A stretch of 64,000 bases of DNA from contig NC_067198.1 in assembly GCF_000699445.3 (NCBI RefSeq), positions 27,539,536-27,603,535 of the forward strand, given 5' to 3'. A program made the position numbers and the translations under genes. Below are positions 1-13,850 of the stretch, one piece after another (the first letter of the stretch is position 1; each line of letters starts with the position of its first letter). This stretch comes from Schistosoma haematobium. Taxonomy: Eukaryota; Platyhelminthes; Trematoda; Strigeidida; Schistosomatidae. A model generated the notes under the pieces. It did no database searches. It saw nothing but the letters and a program-made list of their open reading frames with translations, and was not told where the DNA came from.

Positions 1-3000
1 CAATGTGAAACTTTAGCCAAATACATTGAAACTGAAAGAAGTGGTTTGGAAAATTGTTATATTATCAGTATACTTATTATTATTATTATTAGCTTTATTC
101 AGTATTATATTTTTGGTACAATATAGAATTCTCAGTACAAAGTATTTCAACATGTTTCCGTTTCTTACTTCTTCGTGGACCCTGATGATAAATATTATGT
201 GATCCCCAATAAGAAGTTGGCAGCCCAGTCAATCGACATCTAAATAATGTACATTCTTTGTACTGCATATTGACAGCAACCACAATATCTCTGATTGGTC
301 CTTTTATAACTTGTACAACGAAAGGTTGTACACTTTTTCAGAAACGCACCTGAATAGGTTATGCGATTAATTCCCATAATGATGTATTAAAACAAACAAA
401 ATTAGATAAGTTGTTGAGATAACTAGATGATAGAAACAGGTAGCCCAGATATTCAATTAGGCCGATATCACAAAACTAGGTAACAGTTGCTTTTCTTATA
501 ACTACATAAATAATTTCAAAATGTATTAGCATTGAATATCATTTGCTAAACTGAGTGAACTAATCATGTAAAAGACAGGTAAAATTCTAGTATTAAATGA
601 CTGAAAGTTGTCAGTTTGAAGTTAAATGGTACTTTATAAAAAAAATCATTTTTATATGAGTAGTATATATACGTCAAAACATAAGATAATTACACCATTA
701 ATAATCATCAAGTATTTTGAGCACATACCTCACTTTTTCTCTCGGTAGATTAAACACTATATACATAGTTATTTACTTTATCATTTGCAAACAGAAGATA
801 TCCTACCAAAATATTAATATAATGATATCAGAATTCATATACTGCAATTGTTTATGACAACTGACAGGTTTTCAGTCAAGCAATAGAAAGATTCTTTTTG
901 AATCACAATCTAGGTGTATTTGTTACCCACTAGTAAGCATATGAATTAAAATAATGCAATTCGAATATAAAAGAAACCTAGTTCAGTAGGTCAAGAACAA
1001 CAAAGAGCTTGGAAAAAATATGTGTCAAACAGAATTGACACACCATATTAACATGACAGAACGAATAATTCAAGCTCGTTTTCTATTTAAAAAACTGTGT
1101 TAATTGACAATTAGCTCATCAATATAATGAACATAATTCTCAATCTTTGACGAAATATAGTTAACGCCCTCTATTCTTTAATACTATAACTGATTAACAC
1201 TTGTAATAAATAGTAGTTGTTCACTTTTAAAGGCGGCAAATAAACAACAAAATAGTTCATCTTAAATTTACTTTTTATGTCTCAATTGAGTATCATATAA
1301 TATATCAGTTGAACTAGCCAAGTAATGAGGTCAAGCATGTGCAATTAATGATTCTGTTTGTAATCGAAATTTAAGCTTTCAAGATAATAAAAATGCTATG
1401 CATGACATTATCTCATTAAGGTGAAGAAATAATAAATCGTTCGTTTTATAAATGACAGCGTTATTATTCAAGCCGACATTTATAAAAAGGTAGATTATTG
1501 AATAAATTTCAATGTTTTGAACAATATAAGAAAGCTGAACACCCAGATATTAATATTACAATAGATACTGAGATCGTAATCAATCTTAAATAAAAAACTA
1601 AACTGACGAAGAAACGTATAGGGTAACAGTAAATAGTAATCTATAAAAATGTAGTCCAATTTCATTAATTCAACACATCAACAGTTGAAAATAAGAGATT
1701 ATTTCATACAACCACCAAAATGCACTATAAAATCAGTATAATTTTATATTCAATCATATGAATACTGTAGTTTGTTTAATTCAATATAAAAGTCCTTGAA
1801 GTTATAATGATTAAAACGTTAAACTATGGAAAAAAAATTAATGTGATACTGAAGTACTACCAGATAAGCACTAAACTCTGCTATGTAGATGCCTTTTTTT
1901 ATTGAAAATAATGCATTTGAAATTATTAATTCAAATTTGTTTCTGGCTTTATTCAAACTCGTCAATTTTGTTTAGTCATATTAACAATTCCTAATAAAGT
2001 CCATATTCTATTTACATGGTTGTAGTGTATTTTTAAAGAATGTTACATGACATTTAAATCCTAATGTAAACTTTCATCCAAGTTGTGATTGAATAACATT
2101 CTTAGTTTTGATGACATCTCTGCATTAAGAAAATGTTTAGTTCTCGATTTAGTAAAATGACCTATCAAATGAAGTGTTCAACAATCAAATATCATACTAT
2201 AGTAACACAGTACATGCTTGGGACATGATAAATACTTAATCAAGTTTACAGTCGTATAGTGAATCGATTTGACATTGATAAAACCAGTTGTGTGAAGTTA
2301 TCTAACCTTTTCATGTGTAAATGTAATGGTATTGATTATATTGTAAGTAATCAATCACATTTAATTTCGTCCTCTCATCTATGTACATCTTACATCCACA
2401 TGCTTGTCCACTTTTGTTTATCTATATTATCCTCGTCTATTTGAACGATAGAAGCTAAACACAGTAAATTACATAAACGATTTTACTCAATTCATTCGCA
2501 TACGCTTGAGTGATTGCCTGATGCTACAAAAATGTATGAAACATAGTCATTTGGTGGTTCTTAGGATTTAAGCGTTCATATTATTGCACTCACAATTGCA
2601 TATCTAGAGAATAATTATATATAAAAGAAACCTACTTTTATAAAATCTTAACCATATAATATCAAACCTTATAGATAGACAGAGCAATTGAGTCTTAAAG
2701 TTAGACAGTTCACTACTGAGTTAGAAACAAGACTAGTTTTCAATCTACTACACTAATTCCTGATTGATAATACCCTTTAGAATTCATGTGATTGGTAAGA
2801 TGTTTTGATAATACTAAAATAATTTTATAAATTCCTCCCTTGTGGATAATAAACAAATTTAGTGTGGAATCTAAGCATTTAGTGATTTGTACAATTTATT
2901 TGAAATAAATGAATTTACTACGGGAACAAATAGTTGCTGAAGATTTTAAAAATTATTATTAAATTAAACAAAAATAAAGCGTTTTGATGTTTTCAACAGT

Positions 3001-3165
3001 GATTCATAGAGAAATTAGGTGTTACAATTATTAACACAATATCACTTAATTCCCTAAGAGACTATTATACAAGTCAAATAAATGTAAGTTGAGTTGTACA
3101 GTTTTAGTAAATACTGTCAAAAAGAAACCTTTATTCATTGAATCTTCATGAATTCTTATTCCGTG
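1..3165. other. AT-rich intergenic sequence, no gene seen
   Basis: No coding exon, RNA gene or clear transposon is visible. A short TTA microsatellite (about 75-91) lies next to a slightly less AT-rich patch (about 95-300) that may be an old repeat end. The only ORFs are short and of biased composition. Confidence 0.5.
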
Positions 3166-3170
3166 ATACA

Positions 3171-3656
3171 TTTTGTGACTTTATGGCCCCCTAGTTATCA
3201 AGTAATTTATTCGCCAATACGACTAAACTAATGACGTTCTACCGGTCTGACCAACATAGCGTCCTACTGGTTCGTTGCTCGCCTAGCCCGTCTAGTTGAG
3301 TCCAAAATGCCAACAACAGCATCCACTATACGAATCATTTAGTTCAGACATACTTCGTTTATATACCAGCCAAACAGACCGCATCGCACCATAAAATAGG
3401 AAATAACATTTATATAAAATAAAGCCACAAAGTGGCTATGAATGTGGGAGACAGTAATTAATAAATGGTGTATAATTTAAGAACAGTGAATCGCACAATA
3501 ATAACCTATGGATCAAAATGACTCTTATAATAAGGGGAATATAGATGTTCACAGTTTAGTAACTGAATAGTTATACCATAAGAATATATAGATAATATTA
3601 GTCCATTAATAGTTCTCAGAATTTACTCGTAATGTAACCTTCACTAGGATATAACA
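3171..3656 (-). mobile_element. Solo LTR with 5-bp target duplication
   Basis: A 486-bp LTR-like unit in minus orientation, closely matching 16367-16859 and, less closely, 52192-52692 and 53911-54422. Read on the minus strand it starts TGTTATATCC and ends near CACAAAA, where the terminal dinucleotide is decayed. It contains a TATATAAA-like promoter box. The flanks are a perfect 5-bp duplication, ATACA (3166-3170 and 3657-3661), as expected for integrase-made insertion (Gypsy or BEL class). No internal gag/pol sequence adjoins it, so it is a solo LTR left by recombination. Confidence 0.85.
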
Positions 3657-3661
3657 ATACA

Positions 3662-6425
3662 ATTATAGATTATTATTTAACACTTTAAACTTTATCTGGT
3701 CACTAAGCAACTATACATTCAATTCCTTTCATGCAAGAATCTACTTCAAATTAAATTTACAAAACTAACTTTATTATAGAAACTAAATTGGACACAATTT
3801 ATATATTTAAAATTTACAAATTTTTTATTCATTATTCACGGTACAAACAATATTAAAATGTAAATGTTATACTGACATAACAGTCCTAAAATCATTTCAA
3901 CTTATCCGTATGAATAACTAAAATTGATATATTATGTAACAAATCTAGTTAAAATTAAGTGTATGAATATCCAATCGACTTAATCACAAATAAAGTTTAT
4001 TTTGTTTAAAATAAAAAGAACAAGATTTGAAAGATAAATATCCTCATAGTAAACTAAATGAGTGTCCATTTTGTTTTACTGGTAGAATGAATGTAAAATC
4101 AAAAAACAAATTACATTTTCTTCATGAAATTACTGTAGTTACGACATCGTTCTTTTTTCTTTCTTCAAACTGAAATACTTTGTTACCATAGTACATTTTT
4201 ACTGGATAATTCTATTCAATGAAAAAACTGGTTAAATTCTTTCTGATGATTTGAAATCCACGTTTATTCTTATGTTTCTAATATTCAAACTTTCCTGGAG
4301 AAAATAAGAATGAACGTTATAAAAGAAAGTGTAATGTTAGGTGATTTGGATAAATTTGAAAATAACTTTTTCAATCAATCGATTATAATTTACATTCTTT
4401 GTGTATTCAGTCTATGACATTTCCTCTGTAATTATATTCAATCCAGAATCTTATGAAGCTATGTAAGTCAATTCTATGCGGTTTTGTGATTGATTTTTAT
4501 GAGATTTTAAATTTTTCCCTTCTTCTGGTTGTCATCATGAATCCAGAATAAGATCTTTACCTTGATTAACCAGTGTAAACCAAATATAAGTTATTCCTTT
4601 TGTCTGTATAACATTCTATCCGACACAACTGATAAGCGTATAGAAGTAAGAATATGATTATTTTCTCAATGCATATAAAGATACTGATACCGTAAGGAAT
4701 AGCAATGATTTGTTGAATTTATATTTTTTTCTTTTCAGTGCTCTCTAATTTTCAGCTTCATGTAACCATATAAGTCTCACAAATCTTTATTACATAAACG
4801 TTAAACAGTTTGACTGATAATCAAATAAAAATTTAGAATCATATATGAAGGTGGTTTTTGTAGATATTTTGTTTGTTCTGAAGTTACTTTTTATCGAAAA
4901 TTGAAAGTAGCTAAACAAAATCCATTGAAAATCAGAAAGGATTAATGGTTATTTTTTATATTTAATAAATCCTTAACAAACCCATACTATTTTAAATCTT
5001 TAAGGATAACAGTTAGCAGAGTGCAGTTATACAAATAAGTTAAAACTCAATAGTTCTCGTTTTCCATATGTAATACAAACGGATCTTTGTCAAAAGTTAT
5101 TGTTAAATCAATGTCTCACTCAAAACCTTATTAACTTCTAAAACCAAGATTTTTTTAGTGGAATTTCACTAAAAAACGATATCTGTTATTAGGTTTTGTA
5201 TGGATTTTTGTTTATCTTGAAAGCACGTTTAAAAATATTATAGTCAGTCTCATAGAATCGTTGTTTCAATAATATGTTTCAGAAGAATAATGATATTCTT
5301 GATTTGCTTTATTTAACGTTTTAAACTGTAGTGTCAGTTACTATGTTAAGCCCATATAACTTATTTTACCTTCTGGACAGGCCAATTTATCTTTTCTTCT
5401 TGAATCACGTTTTGACCTTGTTAATTATTTACTTATCAACCCCGACTTCTTATATGGGTGTACGTGTATACATTTCTTATCCTATGCGTCACATGTCTAT
5501 AACCTATTTATATCTGGTTATAAATTTCGATTAACGCTAGATTAAATGGGAGTTGGCTCATTTGACTTTTCCACTGCACGTCATTTGGCTTCTCTCTCTT
5601 CTCTTCGCTTCATTCCTATGATTGTCTCTCCAGATCAATGATTTTACAAAATATATATTCAAAATCCATTCTCGTATTTGGCTTATTTAATTCCATTATT
5701 AACTAACGATAATTATATACGAGGATTGATGATATATATATTGACAGTAATCATTCATACAATCTAATTGGAGTCAGATCCCAGACTACAAGAAAAACAA
5801 AGTAAGAATTTCAACTATTCTCTCGGATAGAAAGTGTACTCAGTTTATTAGTTTATAAACACGATATTTCGTTTCCTTCATACTAAATCAAGTCATCTAC
5901 AAGGATGATAAAGTGGTGCTTCGATTCAAATTACCAAAGACTTCTATCCAGACATTTATAGGTTAAACTTGGTTAAGAACCATAAACCTCGAAGATTAAG
6001 ATTTTAAACTAGTAATCAACTAAGTTAATTTTGTTTCGTTTCGGTAGATATATTTTAAATTCATAAAATCCCGTCTTTTGCAATATCTAACATTTAAAGT
6101 TGCATAGTAAACGAGACTTAGTGGGGAAAACCAATTTATTATTTTTTGCATAATTACACAAGACTTTCGTAAAATAAAAAATCAGACATTCAATACAATA
6201 ATTGCACACCTTCCTTCAGTTGTCCTGTATACACATTTTCATCCTTCAAATTTAGTTGTCATTTGAATTCCTCCCTATTTTAATTTCTATTTTATTTAAT
6301 TCAGTCTTCTCAACCTTCTGATGACAATGATTCTACTTCTGATTGATGCTACATACTTCTTATATCTGTCAATATAAGTAGATTATAGCGTAATAGTAGA
6401 CAGATATTACAGACATAGTCAAGTA
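3662..6425. other. AT-rich intergenic sequence, nothing recognised
   Basis: Composition is uniform and AT-rich. No exon, tRNA-like promoter, hammerhead core or long inverted repeat was seen. The short ORF at 5331-5534 is AT-driven, with no family signature. Confidence 0.45.
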
Positions 6426-6430
6426 AATAT

Positions 6431-6908
6431 GACGAAACGGCCGTCCAGTGCTTCCAGGTTTTCCATGGTGGTCTAGCTTCAATTGACTCATGATTCCAAT
6501 CTGTGAAATTTCTAAAATCTCCACAAACCCCTTCTGATAATATTCATCTGCTCATTAGTGACTGACTTCAAGAGATACTCCTGGAGTTCTAGTGAGAAGC
6601 CGTTACGAGTGGAGTTCAACCAGGTCTGTTGTGAGATATCAACTCACTTAAGACAATGGCAGATGGTGTCGCAACTTCGTGGATTGGTTGGAGTTAGACA
6701 TTAACACCAATGGATGCCAGCTCAGTGGACTAGTTGGTTAAGCGCCTGGCGCGAGACTGATAGGTCCTGAGTTCGAATTTCGTGGGGTGCGGGATCGTGG
6801 ATGCTCATTGCTGAGGAGTCCCATACTAGGACGAAATGGCCGTTCAGTGCTTCGAGGCTTTCCATCGTTATCTAGCTTCAATTGACTTATGATTTCAATC
6901 TGTGCAAT
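6431..6908 (+). mobile_element. tRNA-derived hammerhead SINE, partial plus full unit in tandem
   Basis: The 3' segment of one SINE (6431-6539) runs directly into a nearly complete unit (6540-6908). The full unit has a tRNA-like A-box region (about 6722-6745), a B-box-like GAGTTCGAATT (about 6769-6779) and a hammerhead core. The core is CTGAGGA at 6811-6817, stem II GTCC/GGAC, then GAAA. The same unit recurs many times in the window. The tandem layout resembles the SM-alpha satellite/retroposon family of schistosomes. Confidence 0.85.
6800..6855 (+). ncRNA. Hammerhead ribozyme motif in SINE
   Basis: The core fits CUGANGA (N7 is G), a 4-bp stem II (GTCC/GGAC) with a 7-nt loop, GAAA, and a short palindromic stem III followed by GTT at the expected cleavage position. 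Stem I arms flank it (CATTG/CAGTG). All conserved core bases are present; activity is not tested. Confidence 0.65.
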
Positions 6909-7463
6909 AAATTTTAATTTTAAAAAATCACTTTGATAAAATGACATTTCTCTTATAAGTATTCATAAGGGGAAGGGTTAGTATGGATAATATGAAATGT
7001 TTTGAATTCATGTTAATAATTCTACTATCACCTTTATTATTTGCGTTTTATCATTCTTGCACCATCAGTAGATATCCCTAATCACTCACTCTATAAACGT
7101 GGAAAAGTGAAGCTTGTAAATTATCTAATTTTTAACGAACTATTTTAAATTTTTTATAAACATTTGTTTACATTTCAATAAACAGTTAGAGGTAAATCTC
7201 ACTACAATTATGAAGATTTTAGATTTTAATTATTTTGTTAAAGATACTTAGACAAGTTGTCATTTACATTTAGATCTTTGATATTAATTTCAATTTGATT
7301 TTTTATACCTAAACGTTTATATCCATTCTATTTCTAATTAGAATAACTCAGTTTTATTATTGGTAAATAATGAAACTGTTAACTGTTAACTGGGAAAAGG
7401 AAATAATCCGTTTAGTATAAATGTATGAAGTTTCACCTCATATATGAATGAATTGCAACATTG

Positions 7464-7889
7464 TATCAGAAGGGCTTTTATGGAAATTGTAGTAAATTTA
7501 ACCCCTCCTAATACTAATCAACATATGCTCACTAGTGAATGGATTCAAGAGGTATTTCCTGGAGTTCTAGTGAGAAGCAGTGATCAGTGGAGTTCGACTG
7601 GGTCACTTGTGAGGTAGTAACTCCCTGATGACAATAGCAGACGGTGTTGCAACTTCGTGGATTAGTTGACGTTAGACATTAACACCTCTGAATGAGAACT
7701 CAGTGGTCTAGTGGCTGAGCGCTCGCGCCCAAGACTGATAAGTCCTGCGTTTGAATCCCGCGAGCCAGGGTCGTGGATGTGAACCGGTGGTGAGCCCCAC
7801 AATAGGACGAAACGACGGTTCAGTGCTTTCAGGTTTTCCATGGTATTTTAGCTTCAACTGACTCATGATCTCAACTTTTGAAATTGTAA
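7464..7889 (+). mobile_element. Hammerhead SINE, decayed ribozyme
   Basis: A nearly full SINE in plus orientation, starting with the family's TATCAGAAGGG-like end. The tRNA-like region (about 7700-7765) and the conserved 3' tail are present. The ribozyme core is mutated (GTGGTGAG where CTGAGGAG is expected), so self-cleavage is unlikely. Confidence 0.8.
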
Positions 7890-7892
7890 CAC

Positions 7893-10240
7893 TGTTATTT
7901 GTCTAAAATCTATAAGTATGTATAAAGACTAATCATTCAGTAAAATATTCATAATGATGAATAGAAAAATCCAAAGATTTAATTTTTTCAAACGCTTTCA
8001 ACCAACCAACTTTACTAGTATAATATGATGAACTTTTTCCACCTTTTATCTTTTAGATTTTCCATTCATAATTAAACATTTAAATTTTTTAAAGTACTCT
8101 TATCCAAGCATTTTAATTCAAAATAAAAACCAAGCAACCCTTTTAGATCGATACAGTACAGTTCATATAAATTATTACTTTTAAGAATGTGAATAGGGAA
8201 ATAACATTAACTGAAACAGAGTAATAGTATATATTGATCATGTATTGTCAATTCAAATCGGCTACTGGTATATATTAATACAAAATATCAAAAGGTTTTG
8301 CAACAGTATAATCACCATTTTTATAAACTAATGAATAAATTGTATTGGAATATTTGAAGTTGGATGGGAATGATTTGACTAACCTTAATCTATGTAATGG
8401 AAAAAAAAGTGAGGTAATTCTCAAGTATGTGTGAGTAATGACGCTTAAGTAACTAAGATCTACAGATAAGCAACAAAATTTGAAATTTACTTTTCAATTG
8501 AAGAAATTTTTCTTAGAAAAAATAAACGCTATAAGCTAACGAATTAAATGAATTGTAAAAGTAAATCTGTGTTTAAGTTATGTTCGATAATGAACACTGT
8601 TAAGTACAGAGCAACTCTATTAGCTTGATGAGTAGATTTCCACAATACTTAACTAACTACTTTATTTATTACAAACTTAAAATAATTGATTTTCTTATAA
8701 ATTCAGTTTCATTGTTGTTTAACTAAATGAATGAACTCGACAAAACTTCTGACCAACTGTTTTTTTCTCTCCAACCATTAAAGGAATCTTTATTCCATCT
8801 GTTTAGCCATAAAATGATTATAGATGTTTTTAGAGTACAGAAAGCTTTGAATAGAACTTGAATACTAGTTGATTCAGTTCTAAAATCCATTTATCCGACT
8901 TAAAAGTATCCTATGTTTTCATTGCATTGATTGAGTAAAATGTATACCGTTAAGTAATAAATATTCATCGATTGTTCTTAGCCAAATTATCATAAAGAAA
9001 AGATACATCAAAAACAAGTGTATTACAATCAAATGTCCAAGCAAGTTTTTTTTATTTCTTCTAACAGTCTAAAGTAATGAAATGTATACACACAACAGAT
9101 TCATTTAAATTAATAATTTTTAGTAGAACCGGACTTTATATAGATAGATCTTGCCATGTATATCGTTTACTCAACCAATCAAATGTTGAATTCTTAGTAA
9201 ACCCATTTGCAAAAAAAAATCAATTACATCATAAAAACAGGTTGTAATATACCTCAAAGTTTATTTAAATTATATTTCTATGCATCATATGTGGACTTAA
9301 AGGCAATCAAAACTCTCAGCTAACATATATCATAATTCTTTGTGAGAAGTCGAATTTGATCACACGTTTTAAAATGAATGTTGAGCTATATTTTTGAATA
9401 CCTATAATAATATCTCGCCAGTCACTATACTCTAGAAATAAAAAAAAGCGTTGTTACGGCTTTTAATGATCTGTCAATCTACCATTTCATTTAGTACACG
9501 TCAAATGTCGGTCTACTAACTTAAAGTTTTAGAGTTCAATAAAATAGTTTGCAAGACACCACAAAACTGTATAAGTACACACAAAATATATGGTGATAGT
9601 CGTTTCGAGAAAATCTAAAACAATAAGGTTATTGCAATATTTGTACAACTTAAAAAATAAATGTGTATAGAAAGATCAGTAAATGAGACGTTACAACCAG
9701 TTCTCTAGTTCAATTCATGATGAATCTCAATTTCTGCTTTGAAGAGAAATGGTTTATTTACAAAGGGTTTTATCATTTTATTGTTCCTTACGTAAATTAG
9801 AAGCATAGTAATCTAGAACATTTAGTTTTCATTGATTTTGTAGAAAGAATATTAAACATATAAACGTTCTCCACAAATTGATTGTTTGAAGATAGTGAGT
9901 TACACTACTTCTAGGTACTTTATTTTGTATCAAATTTTTGAGATTTTGGTTACTATGATTATCTTAACTTTTTTTTGCTATTCATTTTATTAATTTAATT
10001 TGGGGTGCGTAAATATAAGAAATTGTTTTGATATACATTTATTTCAATCTCTACATTAACTGAGACAGCATAACTTACACAACATATTACATCATATGTT
10101 TGTTAGTTATATATATATTGTAACCTGATTAATACCATAGCTATATGAAGCGTCTTAAGTATTTATGAAGTATTTGTAACCACCTATTTAATATTTCATT
10201 TGAATTTTTGATATAAAAAAAACATTTTTACATTTTATTT
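7893..10240. other. AT-rich intergenic sequence, nothing recognised
   Basis: No exon, promoter-like or repeat structure could be supported. The sequence is simple and AT-rich throughout. Confidence 0.4.
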
Positions 10241-10245
10241 TGCCA

Positions 10246-11917
10246 TTTTACTTATTTATTTTATTCGAACACATAAATATTGGTATAAGAGGGCACCAAA
10301 TATGTATGCCCCACATATTTTCATTATCATTATATTTGAGTGTGGGCTATGATACTGCGCGGGCACCCAAACCGAAGCAGGTGGTTTTCTTAGAGGACCA
10401 CACCCCGAGCCTTCGACCTGAAGGTCTGACCCACAAGGCAGTGTAGCATCGTAAGGAGATGCAGTCAAATGGAAGCCGGTGACCAACGACTGGTTCATAC
10501 GCCATTTGTTCCTTCAGGATACTGGAGCCCATGTGCACCATTGATTTGGAATCAAGGTTTTCCAACTCGCCTAGGTGGACTCTCCATGTCCATGTCATCT
10601 AAATTTCAAAGGGTTGAACTTCTACCAGGAGATTCACTTGTTGACTTTGAATATGCCGATGACACAGTTCTATTTGGTGAAGACGCTGACAAAATGCAGA
10701 GTCTTCTGACCACTCTAAGCAACAATGCAAGCATGTTCGGGATGCGATTCTCCCCCTCGAAATGCAAAATGTTGCTTCAGGATTGGGTTGCATTGACACC
10801 CGAGCTAATGATAGGGAGTGAAGTAATTGAGCTTGTCGATCGCTTCACTTATCTTGGAAGTCTCATCAGCCCTTGTGGTCTGGTGTGTGACGAAATCTCA
10901 GCACGGATACAGAAGGCTCGACTAGCTTTTTCCAGCTTGCGTCATTTATGGCGTAGGCGAGATATCCGTCTATCAACCAAAGGACATGTTTACTGCGCAG
11001 CAGTTCGTCCCGTCCTACTTTATGGCAGTTAAACATGGCCGGTAAGAGTAGAGGATATTCATAGGTTAGTAGTATTTGATCATAGGTGTCTTCGAAACAT
11101 TGCTCGTATATCCTGGGACCATCGAGTAAGTAACGCAGTTGTTAGGAAACGAGTACTAGGTAAGGATGGCAAATCAATTGATGAAGCAGTGAAACTTCAT
11201 CAGTTGAGGTGGCTTGGACACGTGTTACGTATGCTCAACCACCAACTGCCTCGATGTGCGATGTTTGTTGTATAGGAGTAGGTTGGAAGAAAGCTAGAGG
11301 CGGCCAAACCAAGACATGGCACAAGTCCATGAAGTCACTGACAAGTGGACTGAGTCATGTTGGTAGGTGTAGACTACCTGGTTGGGGACCGCGAGATGAT
11401 AGCAACCGATGGTTAGAGACCCTGAATGACATGGCTCAAAATCGTTTGCAATGGCGCAGGTGTATACACTCTTTGTGTCCTCCCAAATTTTGATCTCCTT
11501 ATTCCTCCTCGTCTCTTTTTTTCTCTTCCCAAATTTATTTTACTGTATTATACTCTTTAAATAACATCTCCAAACACTAATTTTCCCGATTACTGTTTAT
11601 ACTCTTGCTACCTCTACCACTGCGGGATTTGAATCGACCACTGCATCTCTATGCTAATATGGTGTGACAACTCGAACTGATGTACGTACGTACGAAGTTG
11701 TATGTTGTTACTGACTGACTGACTGATCAACCCGGTTAAAGCACCGGACATTCGCTTTTCGTCCTTTCAATTTCATAAACAACACCCCCGCCACGAGAAG
11801 GCAATGAGTAGGACTTCCCTGTCAGATGCTGTATACGCGTGGCCATGTGAGAGCATTTGGAGAGGGTGAGCGGACTCTCCCCACTCTCGGCCATAGCAGG
11901 GCATTTGGGGGCTTATT
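10246..11917 (+). mobile_element. Non-LTR retrotransposon fragment, long form
   Basis: The outer parts (about 10246-10599 and 11729-11917) match the short inverted copy at 13851-14352. Between them lies about 1.13 kb from the 3' half of a LINE reverse transcriptase. The inserted part ends in short tandem repeats, (GTAC)n near 11683 and (TGAC)n near 11709, as is common at LINE 3' ends. The catalytic YADD is kept but the upstream reverse-transcriptase palm and any endonuclease are missing. The piece is therefore either an internally deleted element or a LINE inserted in a smaller repeat. A related diverged copy starts at about 63757. Confidence 0.75.
10605..11491 (+). pseudogene. LINE reverse transcriptase C-terminal half, broken
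   Basis: Translation shows the reverse-transcriptase active-site box YADD (about 10654-10665) and then a thumb-like region with RFTYLGSLI (about 10841). After that come RIQKARLAF, the LLYG motif (about 11018-11029) and a C-terminal region with WDHRVSN and LRWLGHVLRM. An in-frame TAA follows LLYGS at about 11030, where the family normally continues with ETW. A frameshift near 11260-11275 moves the rest into the frame read at 11209-11493. The fragment cannot make an active enzyme. It is distinct from the SR2-like RTE elements elsewhere in the window; its clade is not assigned. Confidence 0.8.
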
Positions 11918-11919
11918 TT

Positions 11920-13060
11920 GCTATAGAGAAAACCATCATATGAAATATGGTCATTAATATTTTTACAGATAATTCCCATTTAAACATTAAAAATTTAAAA
12001 CATGAAGTTCAGCGAAGAGATCTCTTTTTAACGAATTTATTATCAAGTTGTACAATCATATATGTATGGAATTTTTTGTTCTTTGTTTTTTGTTAAAGTA
12101 CTAATTCCATGAAGAAATTTGAACCCGAATAACCAAGATGACGTAATAGAAAGATTAGAATACCAGATTACGTAATAAGAATAATAAGAATAGATTTAGT
12201 GAATACCATAAGATGATTAAAATGTTTTTGTTACAATAATTAAAGATCATAAGAGGTGTAAAATAAATAAAGTGATATAATGAGCATTTGTGAATAAAAT
12301 AATAAGAATATGAGACATAAGCAAAGGGGAATGCAGTAATAATAATAATAATAATAATATGAATTAAGGTCGAGATGACGGTTACGATAAGGCGTACTTC
12401 TTTTGTACGCATAGTTCTGGTTTGAGCTCATAGATGGTAAGAGCTTCAGCTATTTTTAGGAGTTGGATACGAAGAAATATAGGCAGATTTGAACGAATCA
12501 TATATACAACCTTAGAATCAAATTGGGAATCTGTAGAATGATTACAATCGATTAGGTGTTCAAGTTTAGAACTTCTAACTGCTTTCCTCTCACCCGAGTT
12601 GAAAGTGAGCTCTGGCTACGTCCAATGTGCCTTACTCATTAATATTTTTTTTCAAATCAATATAAGTTTCTCAGTCAAACTTGATTTTTAATTGAACAAA
12701 ATCATTCATTTGTTTACATCAGTGTGTATATTTAATATATTAGTCCCTTTGTGTCAATCTGATTTCTACTTTACTTTTACTCATTATCATAGTCTTGTGA
12801 ACAAAACGGTAATATGCAGGGAATTAACATAATAGAAATAACTCTTACGAACATTATTTCTTTTTAGCAATTTACCTTCCACATACATTGAGTAGAAAAA
12901 AAATAATTAAGGTACTTCAAATACCTTAAATTATGTAAAAACAGATTTAACAGTAAAGTATTACACTTTATTATTCATTTTAACGTCTAATTCATTTTCA
13001 TTTGAATATGAAGTGTTTTAGCAAGCCTTCTTAAATAGATTGAGAAGGTGGAATAGATTT
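11920..13060. other. AT-rich intergenic sequence with AAT microsatellite
   Basis: Holds an (AAT)n tract at about 12337-12358. Short ORFs here are simple-sequence artefacts. No gene or transposon was recognised. Confidence 0.45.
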
Positions 13061-13067
13061 CTAGCTT

Positions 13068-13600
13068 TGTGGTGGTCGGTATTCAATATAATCCTTAAAC
13101 GTCTTATACAGTTCGTCTCGATAACCGTCACTAGATAACGCCCCAACAGCATATTAATCAGAAGGCGAATACGAAGTGTTGATTACGTTTATTATGGGAC
13201 CACACACAGATATCCCAAATTACAGGTGCGTTAAGCAAGCATTAAAGAGTAGTGCTGAAAAACAAGAAGGCAAGCGAGGGAGTGAGTCAGCGAATATGAG
13301 TACGAGTAATCGAGTACAGATAAGCGAGATCAATGAACATGAATAAAATGGACATAGTGAAATTAATGAATCATCGAATCAATTAAACGGTCAATGGTAA
13401 GGCTAGCAGTGTGAATAAATGCGTAGGCAATAAGCAATGCTCAAGCATACATGTTCATACATTCGCAACAATAATAAGGATACAATGATATAGATAAGTT
13501 GTTGTTGTACGGATGACTTAGTTCGTTAATCAGTTAACCAAATGACCTAACCGAATTAAATATGAACAAACTCAATTGCACGTGAGTTGCTATAATATCT
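13068..13600. mobile_element. Possible LTR-like block, ends unresolved
   Basis: A less AT-rich block with sharp composition edges and no coding frame. It begins TGTGGTGGTCGG and ends near a run of cytosines (13605-13610). Its length (about 530 bp) and texture resemble the solo LTRs of this window, but it does not match them. I could not find a convincing target duplication or terminal inverted dinucleotides. Low confidence. Confidence 0.25.
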
Positions 13601-13850
13601 CTCCCCCAGCAAACAGTTTAACTGGACGATTTTGATGGAGTTTTGTTCTCTTATTAATTGAATAGTAATAATTAATGATATGAACATTTTAAAAAAATGT
13701 GGGATATATTTCTTTTAATTTTCAAGTGTTGTATAGTGAAATGATGTTTTTCGAATATGTATCTAAAACATAAACTGTTTTAAACATCAGCTTTAAAAAA
13801 CATATGATAACTGTTTTCTACATGAAAACAGTGTAACCTAATAATTTTTG

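Noticed and set aside
6735..6780. tRNA gene candidates in SINE copies (also near 18965, 26009 and 38960)
   Set aside because: A and B boxes are present but no complete cloverleaf forms, and the copies continue into the ribozyme and SINE tail; they are SINE promoters.
10240..10598. ORFs on both strands of the repeat start, with matching ORFs at 13955-14338
   Set aside because: They overlap each other on opposite strands within a dispersed repeat and carry no domain.
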